DNA of 16,139 nucleotides from Phanerochaete sordida (Eukaryota > Basidiomycota > Agaricomycetes > Polyporales > Phanerochaetaceae): assembly GCA_019973155.2 (NCBI GenBank), contig BPQB01000191.1, forward strand, positions 1-16,139, written 5' to 3'. The notes beneath the pieces were generated by a model. It did no database searches and had not been told where the DNA came from. It saw only the letters and a list, made by a program, of their open reading frames with translations. Shown here in pieces: positions 1 to 9,403 of this stretch. Position 1 is the first letter of the stretch; each line of letters begins with the position of its first letter. The position numbers and the translations under genes were made by a program.

Positions 1-428
1 ATGTGACGCATGTGGCCACCGGCGCACTCTCCAGTGGCGGGTCGGTGCGGTGCAGTGCAGGCTGCTTACCTTGTAAGCAGATCTTCGAATGCCCGTTAAG
101 AAGATCTACTTACAAAGTAACAATCTGTTCTGTACAATACGGTGCAACACATATGACGCATGTGGCCACCGGCGCACTCTCCAGTGGCGGGTCAGTGCGG
201 TGCAGTGCAGGCTGCTTACCTTGTAAGCAGATCTTGGAATGCCCGTTAAGAAGATCTACTTACGAAGTAACAATCTGTTCTATACAATACAGTACAACAC
301 ATGTGACGCATGTGGCCACCGGCGCACTCTCCAGTGGCGGGTCGGTGCGGTGCAGTGCAGGCTGCTTACCTTGTAAGCAGATCTTCGAATGCCCGTTAAG
401 AAGATCTACTTACAAAGTAACAATCTGC
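1..428. repeat. 150-bp tandem repeat, 2.85 copies, cut by the window edge
   Basis: Copies start at 1, 151 and 301 and differ by only a few bases; the third stops matching at about 428. Each copy carries a GC palindrome-like core (actctcc-agt-ggcgggt; 26-42 in copy 1), a short stem gcttac-ctt-gtaagc, and an 8-bp inverted repeat agatcttc/gaagatct with a 13-base loop. Because 150 is divisible by three, one forward frame stays open across the whole array and gives a 50-residue peptide repeat. I regard that as a by-product, since there is no start context, no splice signal and no recognisable domain. The array probably continues to the left of the window. Confidence 0.95.
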
Positions 429-462
429 TTCACAACGCAACCGGTGAGTACCCCTATCCGCC

Positions 463-555
463 CACTCTCCGGTGGCGGGTCCTCTGCCCCTGCACACACT
501 CCATGCCCCGCGCCCTGCGCGACGTCCCCAGGAGAATGACTCGCCAGTGGCGAGT
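463..555. repeat. Two solitary GC palindromes next to the 150-bp array
   Basis: Positions 463-480 read cactctcc-gg-tggcgggt, the same variant as in the 150-bp array. Positions 539-555 are a perfect palindrome, actcgcca-g-tggcgagt, with 8-bp arms. Both belong to the family dispersed across the window. The stretch 556-738 holds nothing else that I can identify. Confidence 0.85.
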
Positions 556-738
556 GCTCTCCCGTAACGCTGATTGATAGATAACGTGCACTAGGGCTTC
601 CAGTCAATATAAGAAGCAAGTGTTATGGGACCATTCCAAAGCAAGGATTAGGCTTTCTCGCTTACCCTTGCACCGCAATGAAAAATAGCTCCGTGTATAT
701 ATCTTCGTTGCGAGCTCGCTGTCCACTATGCGCTGTAT

Positions 739-1453
739 TTAAGTTCGACCTACTCGTAAATCATGGAGTGCAAAGACAACCTCGATGATCTGTTGGTCGC
801 TCAATCCACATTGCGTCGCTAGAATCTCCCGTTGCTCCTTCACCATCTCACCGGCAAGCCTGTATAAAGCCTTTCGCGAGCGATATCCTCCAGCGTCGAG
901 TCGAGCGGTGACCGTCAGAACATCCACGACATGTCCGCAGGATTTAATCCACCTGTTCACAAACTCCCCAGGCTCTTGCGGTCGCGCACGATCATTGCGT
1001 TGATGCGTTGAGCTTCTCGCAACCTGTCGGCGAAGGCGCGAGGAGGACCAGGATAAGGATGATCGCACGAACACATCCACGGGCCAACCTCCTTCATACT
1101 TGGCCAACACCGGATATTTTGCTTGAGCCTAAATCTTCATGGTTAGTTCAACCTCAACCTTCTGGCACTGCACAGCTATCACCTCGCCACGCAGGGCCTC
1201 CAATGCCGCGTCTTGTCCGTGCACATTCCGCGATAGATCCATGTGTTTCTTAACAAGGCCTCCGAGTCCTTTCTAACGGATCGGTGGGTACATTCGCTTC
1301 GTCAGCAATGACATAGCCCTTTTCTTGCCCACTTAAACTCACTTTCAGTTCCTCGTATTCATCCCGGGTAAGACCATCCACGGCCTTCAGGCTGCGGATT
1401 GCTGTCAGCCGCTCTGGCTGTTGGTAGACTGTGCGAGACTGCGGGGAGTCCAT
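739..1453 (-). pseudogene. Decayed protein-coding remnant, family not identified
   Basis: The minus strand reads like coding sequence but changes frame several times. From an ATG at 1453 an open stretch (starting MDSPQSRTVYQQ) runs to about 1275. A second frame then continues with KKHMDLSRNVHGQDAALEAL and stops at an in-frame TAG at 1131-1129. Beyond this TAG the same frame resumes with AQAKYPVLAKYEGGWPVD. A third frame (about 1070-965) gives DRLREAQRINAMIVRDRKSL, and the frame ending at 739 finishes the segment. The coding character comes from residue composition and the mid-section, which looks like a charged helical or coiled-coil linker. I recall similar 'yPvLakfegGWPv' strings from fungal multi-copy proteins, but did not search. 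A TATA-like ttatatag lies about 35 bp upstream of the ATG. Introns could explain one of the shifts, but not the TAG inside an otherwise matching frame. Function unknown. Confidence 0.5.
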
Positions 1454-1499
1454 GGTAAGAACTGCTGTAGAAGGTCACCGACTATATAAGTCTGGTAAA

Positions 1500-2220
1500 T
1501 TGTGCTCACGTGCGCGCCGGACGGTGAGCAACGTGACTCCGTGCCACCGTCTTTATGCTGGCGCTCCGAATGGATCACGATGCGAGCCCCCCTCCCCCCC
1601 CCCCGTTTCACAACCATCAGCCTGTGTCAAACGTGTTCTCCGCATACTGCTAAGTCTCAGCGTCAGACGGCGCGCGCGATCACTGCACCGGCGAGCACTC
1701 TGCCCGCTGCCCTCGCTGAGGGCGGGATGTGTGCAGCGCTGTGCACCCGCCTGCGGCGGGTGCGCAGCAACAGCTCTCTCCCATCGACAGGCGACGAATG
1801 TCTGCTCGAGCAACCCCCTTGGCCAGGCACGCCAGACGCTACCAGTGGCGGTCAGCCACCTAACTCTGTGCCGGCCACTCGCCAGCGGCGAGTAGAAAGC
1901 GACGCTGATCACGAGCACACCCCTGCTCTTACGCAGACGCCACAATCAGTGTACCACCATCTCACACTGTGCACTCGCCCGCAGCGGGTGCGGAGCTGCT
2001 TGCCCAGCCTACGCACTCCACGGGTCACTCGGGTGGCTTACCTTTCCCGCGCTGTGCACTCGCCAGCGGCGGGTGGTACATCGCACTGCTGCTATTCCAC
2101 GCTCTCGAACCGCAGGGGTAGCCAGACCGCTCCCGCAATGCACCCGCCCGTGGCGGGTGGCAAAAACACTATCACTGCTCTCACAGCACCTCCGGGTAAA
2201 GACTGATCTTTGCTCAAGCT
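1500..2220. repeat. GC-rich spacer with at least five dispersed GC palindromes
   Basis: Palindromes lie at 1743-1763 (gcacccgcc-tgc-ggcgggtgc, perfect 9-bp arms), 1877-1893 (actcgcc-agc-ggcgagt, perfect), 1972-1990 (imperfect), 2057-2075 and 2141-2159 (cacccgcc-cgt-ggcgggtg, perfect 8-bp arms). They are irregularly spaced, so this is not a tandem array. A C-tract of six C, one T and eleven C lies at 1587-1604. Long open frames exist on both strands, but they overlap each other and have no domain, so I do not call a gene. Spacing to the stop of gene A is only about 10 bp from the end of this region. Confidence 0.8.
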
Positions 2221-2231
2221 GATCTAATGCA

Positions 2232-4894
2232 TTATGCCACTTCCTGGTCCTTAAGCTTCCATTGATCCAGTGCTACCCCACAACGTTGATTGACCGCGAG
2301 TTTTGGAGCTGGACCTTCGTGCCCTTCCGGGAGCTTCCTAAAGATCCCCTTTTCCTTGCTGCCTGTAACCCATATCCGGTCGCTCGAGGACCAGGGTAGC
2401 CATTTGAGCTTCCTGAACTCCCGAAGCAATTTGGCCCGGATTACGTCTTGCTCCCGTACCTTGGACATCAATACTTGCCACCTCGTCCAGTAATGGCAAG
2501 CTCCATAGTGCTGTGTCTGCTTCGGCCGTCGGCTGATCTCCGCGCTCGTTGGAAAGAACCGGTCGAAAAAGACGGTATCCCAGGTATTTCCGTCCGCGAG
2601 TTTCACGATCGCCGCTCGGAATGGTAGTTCAGTAGAGGAATATATGTCCTCGGTTGCCGCGTTCCGCTCGTCGCCGGTGAGTGTGCAGTAGGATCCTCCC
2701 CCTCCCTGTGCACACGGGGTAACGGCAAGGATGTCTCGGAGGAAGTCCTGCCAGACCGCGTTCAGCTCCCCGTCAGGACCCCCTTCCATCGGCGGAAGAT
2801 GCGCAATCGCCTGGGCGGGCATTCCTGGCGCCAATGGCGCTACCCGTACGCCGGCCTCCGTCAGTCCAAACACGATGTCTCTCTCCGGCGAGCGCGGCCG
2901 AGGTGGGCCATGAAGTTTCCGTCGATTCCTTCGCGGCTCGTTTCGCGGCTCTTGACGGGCTCTCTTGATTGCGCTCTGCATGAAGGCGAGCTCCAGCTCA
3001 TAGACGGTGTTCACGTTGTAAATCATCGCGTAGGTGGCGGCGTCAAGTGTTCTTGCCATTGGCAAATGGTAGATGCCCCATGTTTTCTCCACCGCTGACA
3101 CAAAGTAGCATCCTCGCTCTTCCAGAGCCGGCCCCATGTCCCCTGCGGCAATCATATCTTGAATTTCCGCCTCCTCCGCATTATTTTCGTCGTCGTTGCT
3201 GTCCCAAAATGCGGCATTCTTCACTATATCTGTGTCCCACCGTTGTTCGCCTAGCCGGTAGATGAGCGCATTCTTCATCCATATCGCAATGGCACCCATG
3301 CCCAGCGCAGGTGGCATGATCCGCAACCGAGGAGGCGCGTCTTGAGCAGAGCTGATTACAAGCTTCAACGCGGACAACCTCCAGTAGCGCATCGTCCTGC
3401 GGTTTCAAGGGGACCAGTTTAGCAGCACGATCGCCGTACAAGGGCGTCGGGACTCACCACCACTCAAGCGGGCTGAAGCCTACTACCCAATCGTTGATGA
3501 CATCCCTGGTGAGGTCCCGCAGCTTGTCCGCCACCACGCCTGGCACAACGCGTACTCTGACCTCCAGCCGTGCTGCTCCTTCTTGCAGTGCGCCACTCAG
3601 CCCTCTGCATTCATCGTACATATTGCCGGTCTTCTCCAGGTCCGCCAGCATTCCTTGGAGACGATGCGGCAAGATATCCCATGGCCTATGCCTTCGAAAA
3701 GCGCCAGGATATAGTTGGTAGGTTGCTGACTTGTCAGTTGTGTAGACGTTCACGTAACGCACAAAGTCCTGGGCTCCTGCGGTGGGAACTTCGATGCGGA
3801 ATCCGGCCAGGTCATAAAGCATCGAAGAGACATCCTTTTTGAAGTGGCTGCCGTTGATGGCCCGGTCGATGACGTCATCCGCCGCGGACGGTAGGGCATA
3901 CTGTAGAACATCTCTGTGGCGGCTGGCCTTCCACTGAAGAACCATATCCGGCACGTGGATCTCCATTGCAATGTCGAGGTACCACTCGTTCCCCTCTCCC
4001 AGCAAGCCACCCATGTCGAACAAGTCGAATGCCTTCGCCAGTGCTGCGTTTGTTGCATCTACGTCCTCCGGGTCGTGCTGGGTGGAGCCTTTGGTACCTC
4101 GAATCTCGTGCAGAAAGAAGCTATCCCCGAAGATTGCATGTTGGCCCATGTGCTCTAGCAAGCTGTCTTTGAATTGCGGAACCAGGTGTGGAGGGAGGTC
4201 AAGACGGGTGAAGTGAAATCGCTGGCGCACGTCCCGCAGCAACATCAGACATGCTGCATACGAGACAGGCCAATGGGACAGGAAGTGAGGGCACACCGCG
4301 GCAATAGCTGGGCGCAAGCACGTGTTGTAGAAGAGATCCAGTTGATCCTGGGTGACCCCTCGTCGTTCTTCAGGTGTGTACATTCTCGGAAAGAATATCA
4401 GAGTTTTCTGCCGTATGTGTTGCGCCGTTCCCAAGCAGATGTTGGGAATGCTGCTCAACTCCACTGTCCTGGCATTTTGCCAGTGCTATCACAAGCGTTA
4501 GAGCAAAAAGTTGGTGATGCAGCTATTGCAAAATGCTCACGGGCAACTGAATCCTCTTCTTCAGATGGTTTGATCTTACGAGGCAGTCTCAGAAGTTGGG
4601 CGCAGGATAAATTGAGAAGGGCCCACAGAACGGCAGGTTGTGAGTGATCCCGATTACGGAATCGTAATCTCTCGTAATTGTCACGTCGTTTCGCCCATGA
4701 AGCTGTTCGCAGTCCTTGAAGACGTCGATGTTCACTCGCTTTTCGCCGTCTTCGTCACGAACGCGCCCTGCCAGGGCAAAGTTGAGGAATTCCGGGATTC
4801 TCGCTCCGCCGGTTAAGATACCTCTGGCTCGTGCATTGAACTCTTGGATGGAGTATGTTAAAGCCGGAAGTTGCTCGTCGGGATATGGGGGCAT
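2232..4894 (-). CDS. Gene A: large protein of unknown function, paralogue of gene B, three exons
   Basis: Exon 1 starts with MPPYPDEQLPALTY at 4894, behind a TATA box. Exon 2 covers about 4463-3458 and exon 3 covers 3396-2232. Intron 2 (3397-3457, 61 bp) has GTGAGT and ccgcag borders, lies in phase 2 inside a Trp codon, and sits at the same place as intron 2 of gene B. Exons 2 and 3 give about 723 residues; the whole protein would be about 830. Shared motifs with B are LAGR in exon 1; IPNI, FFLHEIRG and a WYLDI...LQW stretch in exon 2; and CTLTGDER, TELPFRAA and KLKWLP near the C-terminus. Exon 3 has a very basic segment at 2966-2885 (KRARQEPRNEPRRNRRK), possibly a nuclear localisation signal. 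There is no signal peptide or clear membrane segment, and no known catalytic motif. Oddity: exon 1 runs into a TGA at 4591-4589 while its similarity to B continues in other frames, so one or more frameshifts or an unusual splice must be assumed. Confidence 0.7.
3397..3457 (-). other. Gene A intron 2 (61 bp)
   Basis: Donor G|GTGAGT and acceptor ccgcag|g. Removing it joins the frame ending in SPLEW to the frame continuing TMRYWRLSALKLV. That aligns with SYRSWRIHGVHLV of gene B at the equivalent junction. Phase 2 in both genes. Confidence 0.8.
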
Positions 4895-4930
4895 AGTGGC
4901 AATCTTGCTTTGTGATTTTACACCTGCTGC

Positions 4931-4940
4931 CTTTATATTG
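4931..4940 (-). promoter_or_regulatory. TATA box of gene A
   Basis: On the minus strand the sequence reads caatataaag, ending about 37 bp before the chosen ATG at 4894. With a usual TATA-to-start-site distance of about 30 bp, the 5' leader would be very short. The ATG lies in the context gccactATGcc. Read by eye, not tested. Confidence 0.4.
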
Positions 4941-5030
4941 CCCACCCGTGTGCCCCTGAAATCACATTTGCAATTTGCTACATGTCTCAGCCTCCTGCAG
5001 TGCGCTGCACGCGACCACAAGTCTGATCTT

Positions 5031-5069
5031 AAAACCAGCTAGTGTCAAAACCAGCTAGTGTCAAAACCA
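5031..5069. repeat. 16-bp direct repeat upstream of gene A, 2.4 copies
   Basis: The unit aaaaccagctagtgtc occurs twice in a row (5031-5046 and 5047-5062), followed by aaaacca. It lies about 140-175 bp upstream of the gene A start and could be a regulatory repeat or simple slippage; nothing in the sequence decides between these. Confidence 0.8.
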
Positions 5070-5263
5070 ACGAAATCACTTTGACGACCCTCGCCGTAAA
5101 CGGCTAAGGAGATTTGAATCAGCCTCACCCAAGTGCCATGTTACAGAATGGCTCAAAACCGGATCCTTGGTCATCGACGGACGCATCGAACGCCATGAGC
5201 GGTGGTCGCTGTGGTACACACCTGCTGGTGTGCCACGTGCCACCGGCGGACAGCTGGGCCGTG

Positions 5264-5686
5264 CCGCCGATCCGTAGCGCGGCGCGTTGTACTCGCCACC
5301 GGCGGGTGCCTCGCGACGGACCCGCGAGTGGGGTGCGCGTACCACGCGTTGTGCTACCTATCATCAGCGCGGCGCACTGCACTCGCCACCGGCGGGTGCC
5401 TCGCGACGGACCCGCGAGTGGGGTGCGCGTACCACGCGTTGTGCTACCTATCATCAGCGCGGCGCACTGCACTCGCCACCGGCGGGTGCCTCGCGGGACG
5501 CCCACACGTGTGGTGCGCGTACCACGCGCTATGCTACCTATTGGCATCAGCGCGGCGCACTGCACTCGCCACCGGCGGGTGCCTCGCGACACATCCGCGC
5601 GGGTGATGCGCGCACCATGCGCTGTGCTGCCCATTTCCTGCGCGGCGCACTACACTCGCCACCGGCGGGTGCCCTGCGGCAGATTT
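5264..5686. repeat. 90-bp tandem repeat, five copies, built on the GC palindrome
   Basis: The core actcgccaccggcgggt starts at 5291, 5381, 5471, 5564 and 5654, giving periods of 90, 90, 93 and 90. Copies two and three are nearly identical and outer copies are more diverged. Each copy also holds gcgcgtaccacgcg and tgtgctacctat strings. All periods are multiples of three and the sequence is GC-rich, so open frames of 213 residues (plus) and 169 residues (minus) overlap here; I take both as by-products. The array sits between the divergence point of gene A (upstream side) and the 3' end of gene B. Two more relatives of the palindrome follow at 5746-5758 (degenerate) and 5868-5885. Confidence 0.93.
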
Positions 5687-6067
5687 GAACATGCACCAGG
5701 CGTATGTACCCACTTCTCGCCAACCAGCCAAGCAGTGCCCCGTATTCGCCACTAGCGAGAGATATGTCCTCTAGGTACACGCCAGACGTCATACCCTCCG
5801 CCGGATCGTCGAAACCCTATCCTCCTCCGGTCAGCCTATCTCATGGGCTTGCATTCCTCCACGCAGCACTCGCCGCTGGCGGGCTGAAACAACCTCAACC
5901 GCACAGTCTCCCCTACGCTACCTAGATTGTGGAACTCAAAGAGTACATACTACTGGTACAATTACCTTTTCCAATCATCACCGTTTACTCCCCACTGCCT
6001 TTGAAAACATTGCTTACTCTCTGTGTGAAGTCTGGTCAGTGACTCTCTTGGTGTTTTAAAATGCGGC
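5687..6067. other. Spacer downstream of gene B
   Basis: It contains two diverged GC palindromes (5746-5758 and 5868-5885) and then about 180 bp of less GC-rich sequence up to the gene B stop. No gene, RNA or convincing polyadenylation signal was seen. Confidence 0.5.
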
Positions 6068-8715
6068 TTACCGGAGATGAAACCAATTCAGCTGTCCAAT
6101 GGACGAGACGTACCGAGGATTCGCAGCAATTTGAGGCGCCAGATCCCCAGCATCCTCCGGCAGCGCAATGGCGTTCCTGGCCAAGTTCCGCTGCGAGCTC
6201 CACATACCCGTTTTGTGGCCTCTCGGCAGCCAAACCACCTTCCCCAATTCCCCCCGCATCGCCGCAGTCACAGTGACTGACTCGCCTGGGCTGAGGCGAT
6301 TCTGCAGCTCCACCCATCCTTCATGATACAAGCTAGTCGCATAGCCACTTGATGTTGAGCTTGCAACGAATCCTTTGTCCGGCAACAGAATCGCCAGCAG
6401 CTTATCCCAAGCCTCGTGGGTTGTGAGAACAATGTGGGCCGCACGGAAAGGCAATTCGGGTCCTTCGTATAGCGCGAGTGTCACGTTACTCCGTTCCTGG
6501 CTTGTAAGCGTAGTGTACTTGGTACCGCCTCGTTCATTGGGTGATTTCTGGATAATGTCGTAAGCCAGCTGCCGCAAAATCTTGTTCAGCGTCTTGTTTA
6601 GAGTGCAGCCATCGAAGAAGAGTCCAACGTTTGTGACGGTATCTGGATCGGGGAGTTCCACCACATCAGCGCCGGCTAGACGGGTCGGCTTCCGGGCTTG
6701 AATCCCTTCCACATGGAAATTCCTCTCCTCTCCCAGAGCCCGGTTCATAATACTGTCCACCGGCACGGTGGTTCGCCCCTTGTACAAGCGGTCTTCACGG
6801 GGATTAGTCACAACCGCGCGATGAGCTCCTACGCCGAAGTGGATTCCCAGGTCTTCCAAGGCTTGCACGTCATACAGCTTTGCTAGGAGTTTCTTTGCTG
6901 GCGCAATGCTGGAAGGCAGGCGGTAGAAGAAAGCCTGTGCCCCCTCTCCGGCAGGGTTCCTCGCTAGGCCCGCGAGGAAGAAAGCGCCTCTCGAGTTTAT
7001 CCACGGCCTTGCGGCGCCTGCGGCATCTCCCCAAGCAGCTGCTTGTTCGTTCACCGCGTTTGGCACCTTCAAATATGCACTGGACTCCAGGAGAAGCTGT
7101 GTATCCGGAGTGTCGGGCTGGGGTCTGATGCATGTGTTGAGCACCACAACGCATGCAGCTAGCAGACCGAGCACTTCGTTCCACATGCGGGCGTCCGGAG
7201 GGGTACTCTTCAGCTGTATGAGAACGAGGTGGACGCCGTGGATCCGCCATGAACGATAGCTCCTGAAGGAGTACAACCAAATAAGCTTCCCCTCTGTCTC
7301 AGGTACAAATGTAATCCATACCACCATGTAGCTCTCTTGATATCCCAGAACAAAGTGTCAAGTGGGGGATGCCTCGACAGTGCACTGCGACTGGCTGAAA
7401 AGTCCACTTCGACGGCCAGCATGGCTTCGACGTCGCCTGCATCTGCAGTGGCGAGGCGTCGGCATTGAGATTTCGCAGCAATGATTGCTGCCACTGTCGA
7501 GTCCAAGGCAGGGGGCAATGTGTCTTGCATGCCAAACCTCTTGAAGCCTGGCACTCGCGTGTCCTCGCCCTGTGCGCTTGATCTGAACTCCACCACTCTC
7601 AATGCGGTGCCCTGGTCGGTAAAGTTGAATGTTGTTCGGTGACACATTGCATATGTCACAGCGCCCAGTGTCCGTGTCGGCTGTCGGTCGATCATCCGGG
7701 CCACCAGGTCTGGATCGACTATTTGCTGAGCAACAGGAACGAGGTGTGAGACAATCGAGTGCACGGCTTCCGGCCGCCACAGCAGAGCTTGCCCTGGGCC
7801 TCGAAAGCGTAGGGACAACCGACAAATCAGCTGCTCCCCCTCCGGGTGTTGTTGGTCCATGAAACCGGCCAGCCCTTGCTCGATCCTCTCGAAGTCGTTG
7901 GTCTGCGCGTCCAGATCGTCAAGTCTACGCCATGGAGTGCGGGGAGAGATGTCAAAGACGAAGAAGCATTTGTGGAAGCGCTTATCGGTCTCCGAGCGTT
8001 GTTGCAAGGCGGCGGTGAATGCTTGAATCTCGATGGAAGGGAGTGTTGTGGTAGCCTGCATGATGGCTTGATACTGCGGAGATCGAATCGAAGTGAACTG
8101 GATTCGCGAGACGGGTTCATCTTCTCCGTGGGCCATCCCGACCTCGGTGAGACACGGTCGAGTAACGTTGAGATAGAAATCCGCCACCTCTGCAAGGCTC
8201 ACTGTGGGCTGGCATTTGTAGTAGTACAGAGCGGGAAAGCAAATCCACGCCGTAATGTCTTGACCGGCCGCAAACTTGATATGTGGGATTTCGTGAACAG
8301 GAATATGCTGCATTCCTCGCGCCTAATCAAGCGGATTAGCAGCAGCCATCCCGGTGACATCACTACATACCCCTGTGTCTATCTTTCGGGTCAACAGCGC
8401 TGAGTCACTGAGGGTTTCTTTTGGCGGCCTGCGGAAAATACGAAGATCCTCGAATGACGGCAGGTTGATTGAAACACCAGCCACACGTTCGATCTTGCGA
8501 TCTACAGTGACCGCAGCGTGATTGTGTAGGGGCGGCGGGGGTAACATTTCCACCAGGGACTGCTGCTGCGTATTGGGGTTGTTCCAACGACCTGCAAGGA
8601 TGTACGGGACCAATGAGGCCTCTAAATCACCGGCAGCCCCCAGCTGACTGAGCTTCTGTAGCCATCCAAGAGTGTTCATCTGCTCGACGTCGCGCCATTC
8701 GTGGGGAAAGGGCAT
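6068..8715 (-). CDS. Gene B: 841-residue protein of unknown function, intact, three exons
   Basis: Exons are 8715-8371 (115 codons, phase 0), 8307-7322 and 7262-6068. The spliced frame is 842 codons including the stop, with no internal stop. Start MPFPHEWRDVEQ at 8715, context cacacaATGcc. Conserved points shared with gene A are ILAGR and VAGVSINLP in exon 1; EIPHIK, KCFFVFDIS, ALLWRPEA and MIDRQ in exon 2; and YTTLTSQER, PELPFRAA (about residues 712-719), VVWLP and ANPR in exon 3. A hydrophobic run near residues 473-489 (VLGLLAACVVVLNTCI) could be a buried helix or a single membrane segment. No signal peptide, zinc finger, nuclease, transposase or helicase motif was found. The family looks like multi-copy hypothetical proteins of Agaricomycetes, which is recollection and not a search. 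It faces the same way as gene A, with the 90-bp array between them. Function unknown. Confidence 0.8.
7263..7321 (-). other. Gene B intron 2 (59 bp)
   Basis: Donor G|GTATGG, acceptor ccttcag|g, phase 2 inside a Trp codon. It joins two overlapping open frames (ends at 7210 and about 7327) and coincides in position and phase with the 61-bp intron of gene A. Confidence 0.8.
8308..8370 (-). other. Gene B intron 1 (63 bp)
   Basis: Donor ggg|GTATGT, acceptor atgcag|cat, with a possible branch point gctaatc. Phase 0. Removing it joins ...LLTRKIDTG to HIPVHEIPHIK, in line with the exon 1 to exon 2 order seen in gene A. Confidence 0.8.
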
Positions 8716-8740
8716 TGTGTGTGAAGCGTGTGGTGGGTTG

Positions 8741-8790
8741 GGAAAAAGAAGTTGTTCAAGAAATCCAGAGCAGCAGGCTTAAGTATATTC
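8741..8790 (-). promoter_or_regulatory. Candidate promoter of gene B
   Basis: On the minus strand gaatatactt (8790-8781) is a TATA-like element about 70 bp upstream of the ATG. It is followed by a pyrimidine tract, cttctttttccc (about 8757-8741), such as is often found near transcription starts in fungi. Read by eye only. Confidence 0.3.
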
Positions 8791-8799
8791 TCAACTGCC

Positions 8800-9092
8800 A
8801 ATCTCGATGTCTCGCTGGACGCGTCTGTGAAACTGATCGCCGTGCCATCCTTGTCTCAGCTTGTCCTGGATAGGGCTAGCTTACGACTCAATGTGAAATA
8901 CACTAAGTACACGACAGGGCGTTACCATCCTTGAGAGGTATGGTTCAGTCCGGCAATGGAGCACTGCACAGTCTTGGAAAGTTGAAACGCGACGGCGCCG
9001 CCACTGCGATGTTGCCGCCTTCAGGCTGGCTCCACAGAACGCTTGCCTCGCGAGTGCATTACTCCTCCCCACAGGAGCGATCATCATAGGTT
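8800..9092. other. Spacer upstream of gene B
   Basis: About 290 bp with no gene, repeat or RNA that I can support. It ends at the TTAGG-type run. Confidence 0.4.
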
Positions 9093-9120
9093 TTAGGTTG
9101 GGTTAGGTTAGGTTAGGTTA
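9093..9120 (+). repeat. Short TTAGG-type (telomere-like) run
   Basis: The sequence is ttaggttggg followed by three ttagg units and tta. It is short, interstitial and only partly regular. Fungal telomeres are usually TTAGGG, so this may be a degenerate telomere-like tract or a simple microsatellite. Confidence 0.7.
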
Positions 9121-9230
9121 TGTTCAAGAGACCTGCGAGTGACGAATTCTCGCACCACAGAGCAATTCGACGATGAACACTGGTTGACGCACTAGATCGG
9201 ACTAGCCAAGCGCGGCGCAAGGCGTTATAA

Positions 9231-9403
9231 TGCCCCGCCAGTGGCGAGTGCCCCGCCAGTGGCGACTGCCCCGCCAGTGGCGACTGCCCCGCCAGTGGCG
9301 AGTGCCCCGCCAGTGGCGAGTGGCGAGGGGCGACTGTCCCACCCCGCCAGTGGCGAGTGCCCTGCCAGTGGGAGTGCCACGTCAGTAGCGAGTGCTCCCC
9401 ACC
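9231..9403. repeat. 18-bp minisatellite built on the GC palindrome
   Basis: The unit is tgccccgccagtggcgag. Five in-register units start at 9231, 9249, 9267, 9285 and 9303, with only a g/c change at the last base. A disrupted stretch follows, then three degenerate units at about 9343-9392. Each unit contains the cgccagtggcg core. The minus-strand frame through it gives a simple ALATGG-type peptide repeat, which I do not treat as a protein. Confidence 0.92.

Noticed and set aside
3..539. 178-residue plus-strand open frame with a perfect 50-residue repeat
   Set aside because: It is the 150-bp tandem repeat read in frame; the period is a multiple of three, there is no ATG context and no domain.
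1502..2206. 234-residue plus-strand frame between the remnant and gene A
   Set aside because: GC-rich sequence with few stop codons; overlapping frames on the other strand are similarly open, residue composition is unstructured, and no splice or domain evidence exists.
5114..5755. Long overlapping frames on both strands (213 and 169 residues) suggesting a repeat protein
   Set aside because: They follow from a GC-rich array with periods of 90 and 93 bp; several frames on both strands are open at once, which is not how a gene looks.
6870..7280. 136-residue minus-strand frame inside gene B
   Set aside because: It is a shadow frame of exon 3; the spliced gene B frame has conserved similarity to gene A and the shadow has none.
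2232..8715. Genes A and B as transposases or retroelement polyproteins
   Set aside because: No DDE/DDD pattern in a recognisable fold, no reverse transcriptase, integrase or zinc-knuckle motif, and conserved introns argue for host-type genes.
9231..9403. Possible CRISPR array
   Set aside because: Units of 18 bp are directly adjacent with no spacers; it is a minisatellite.
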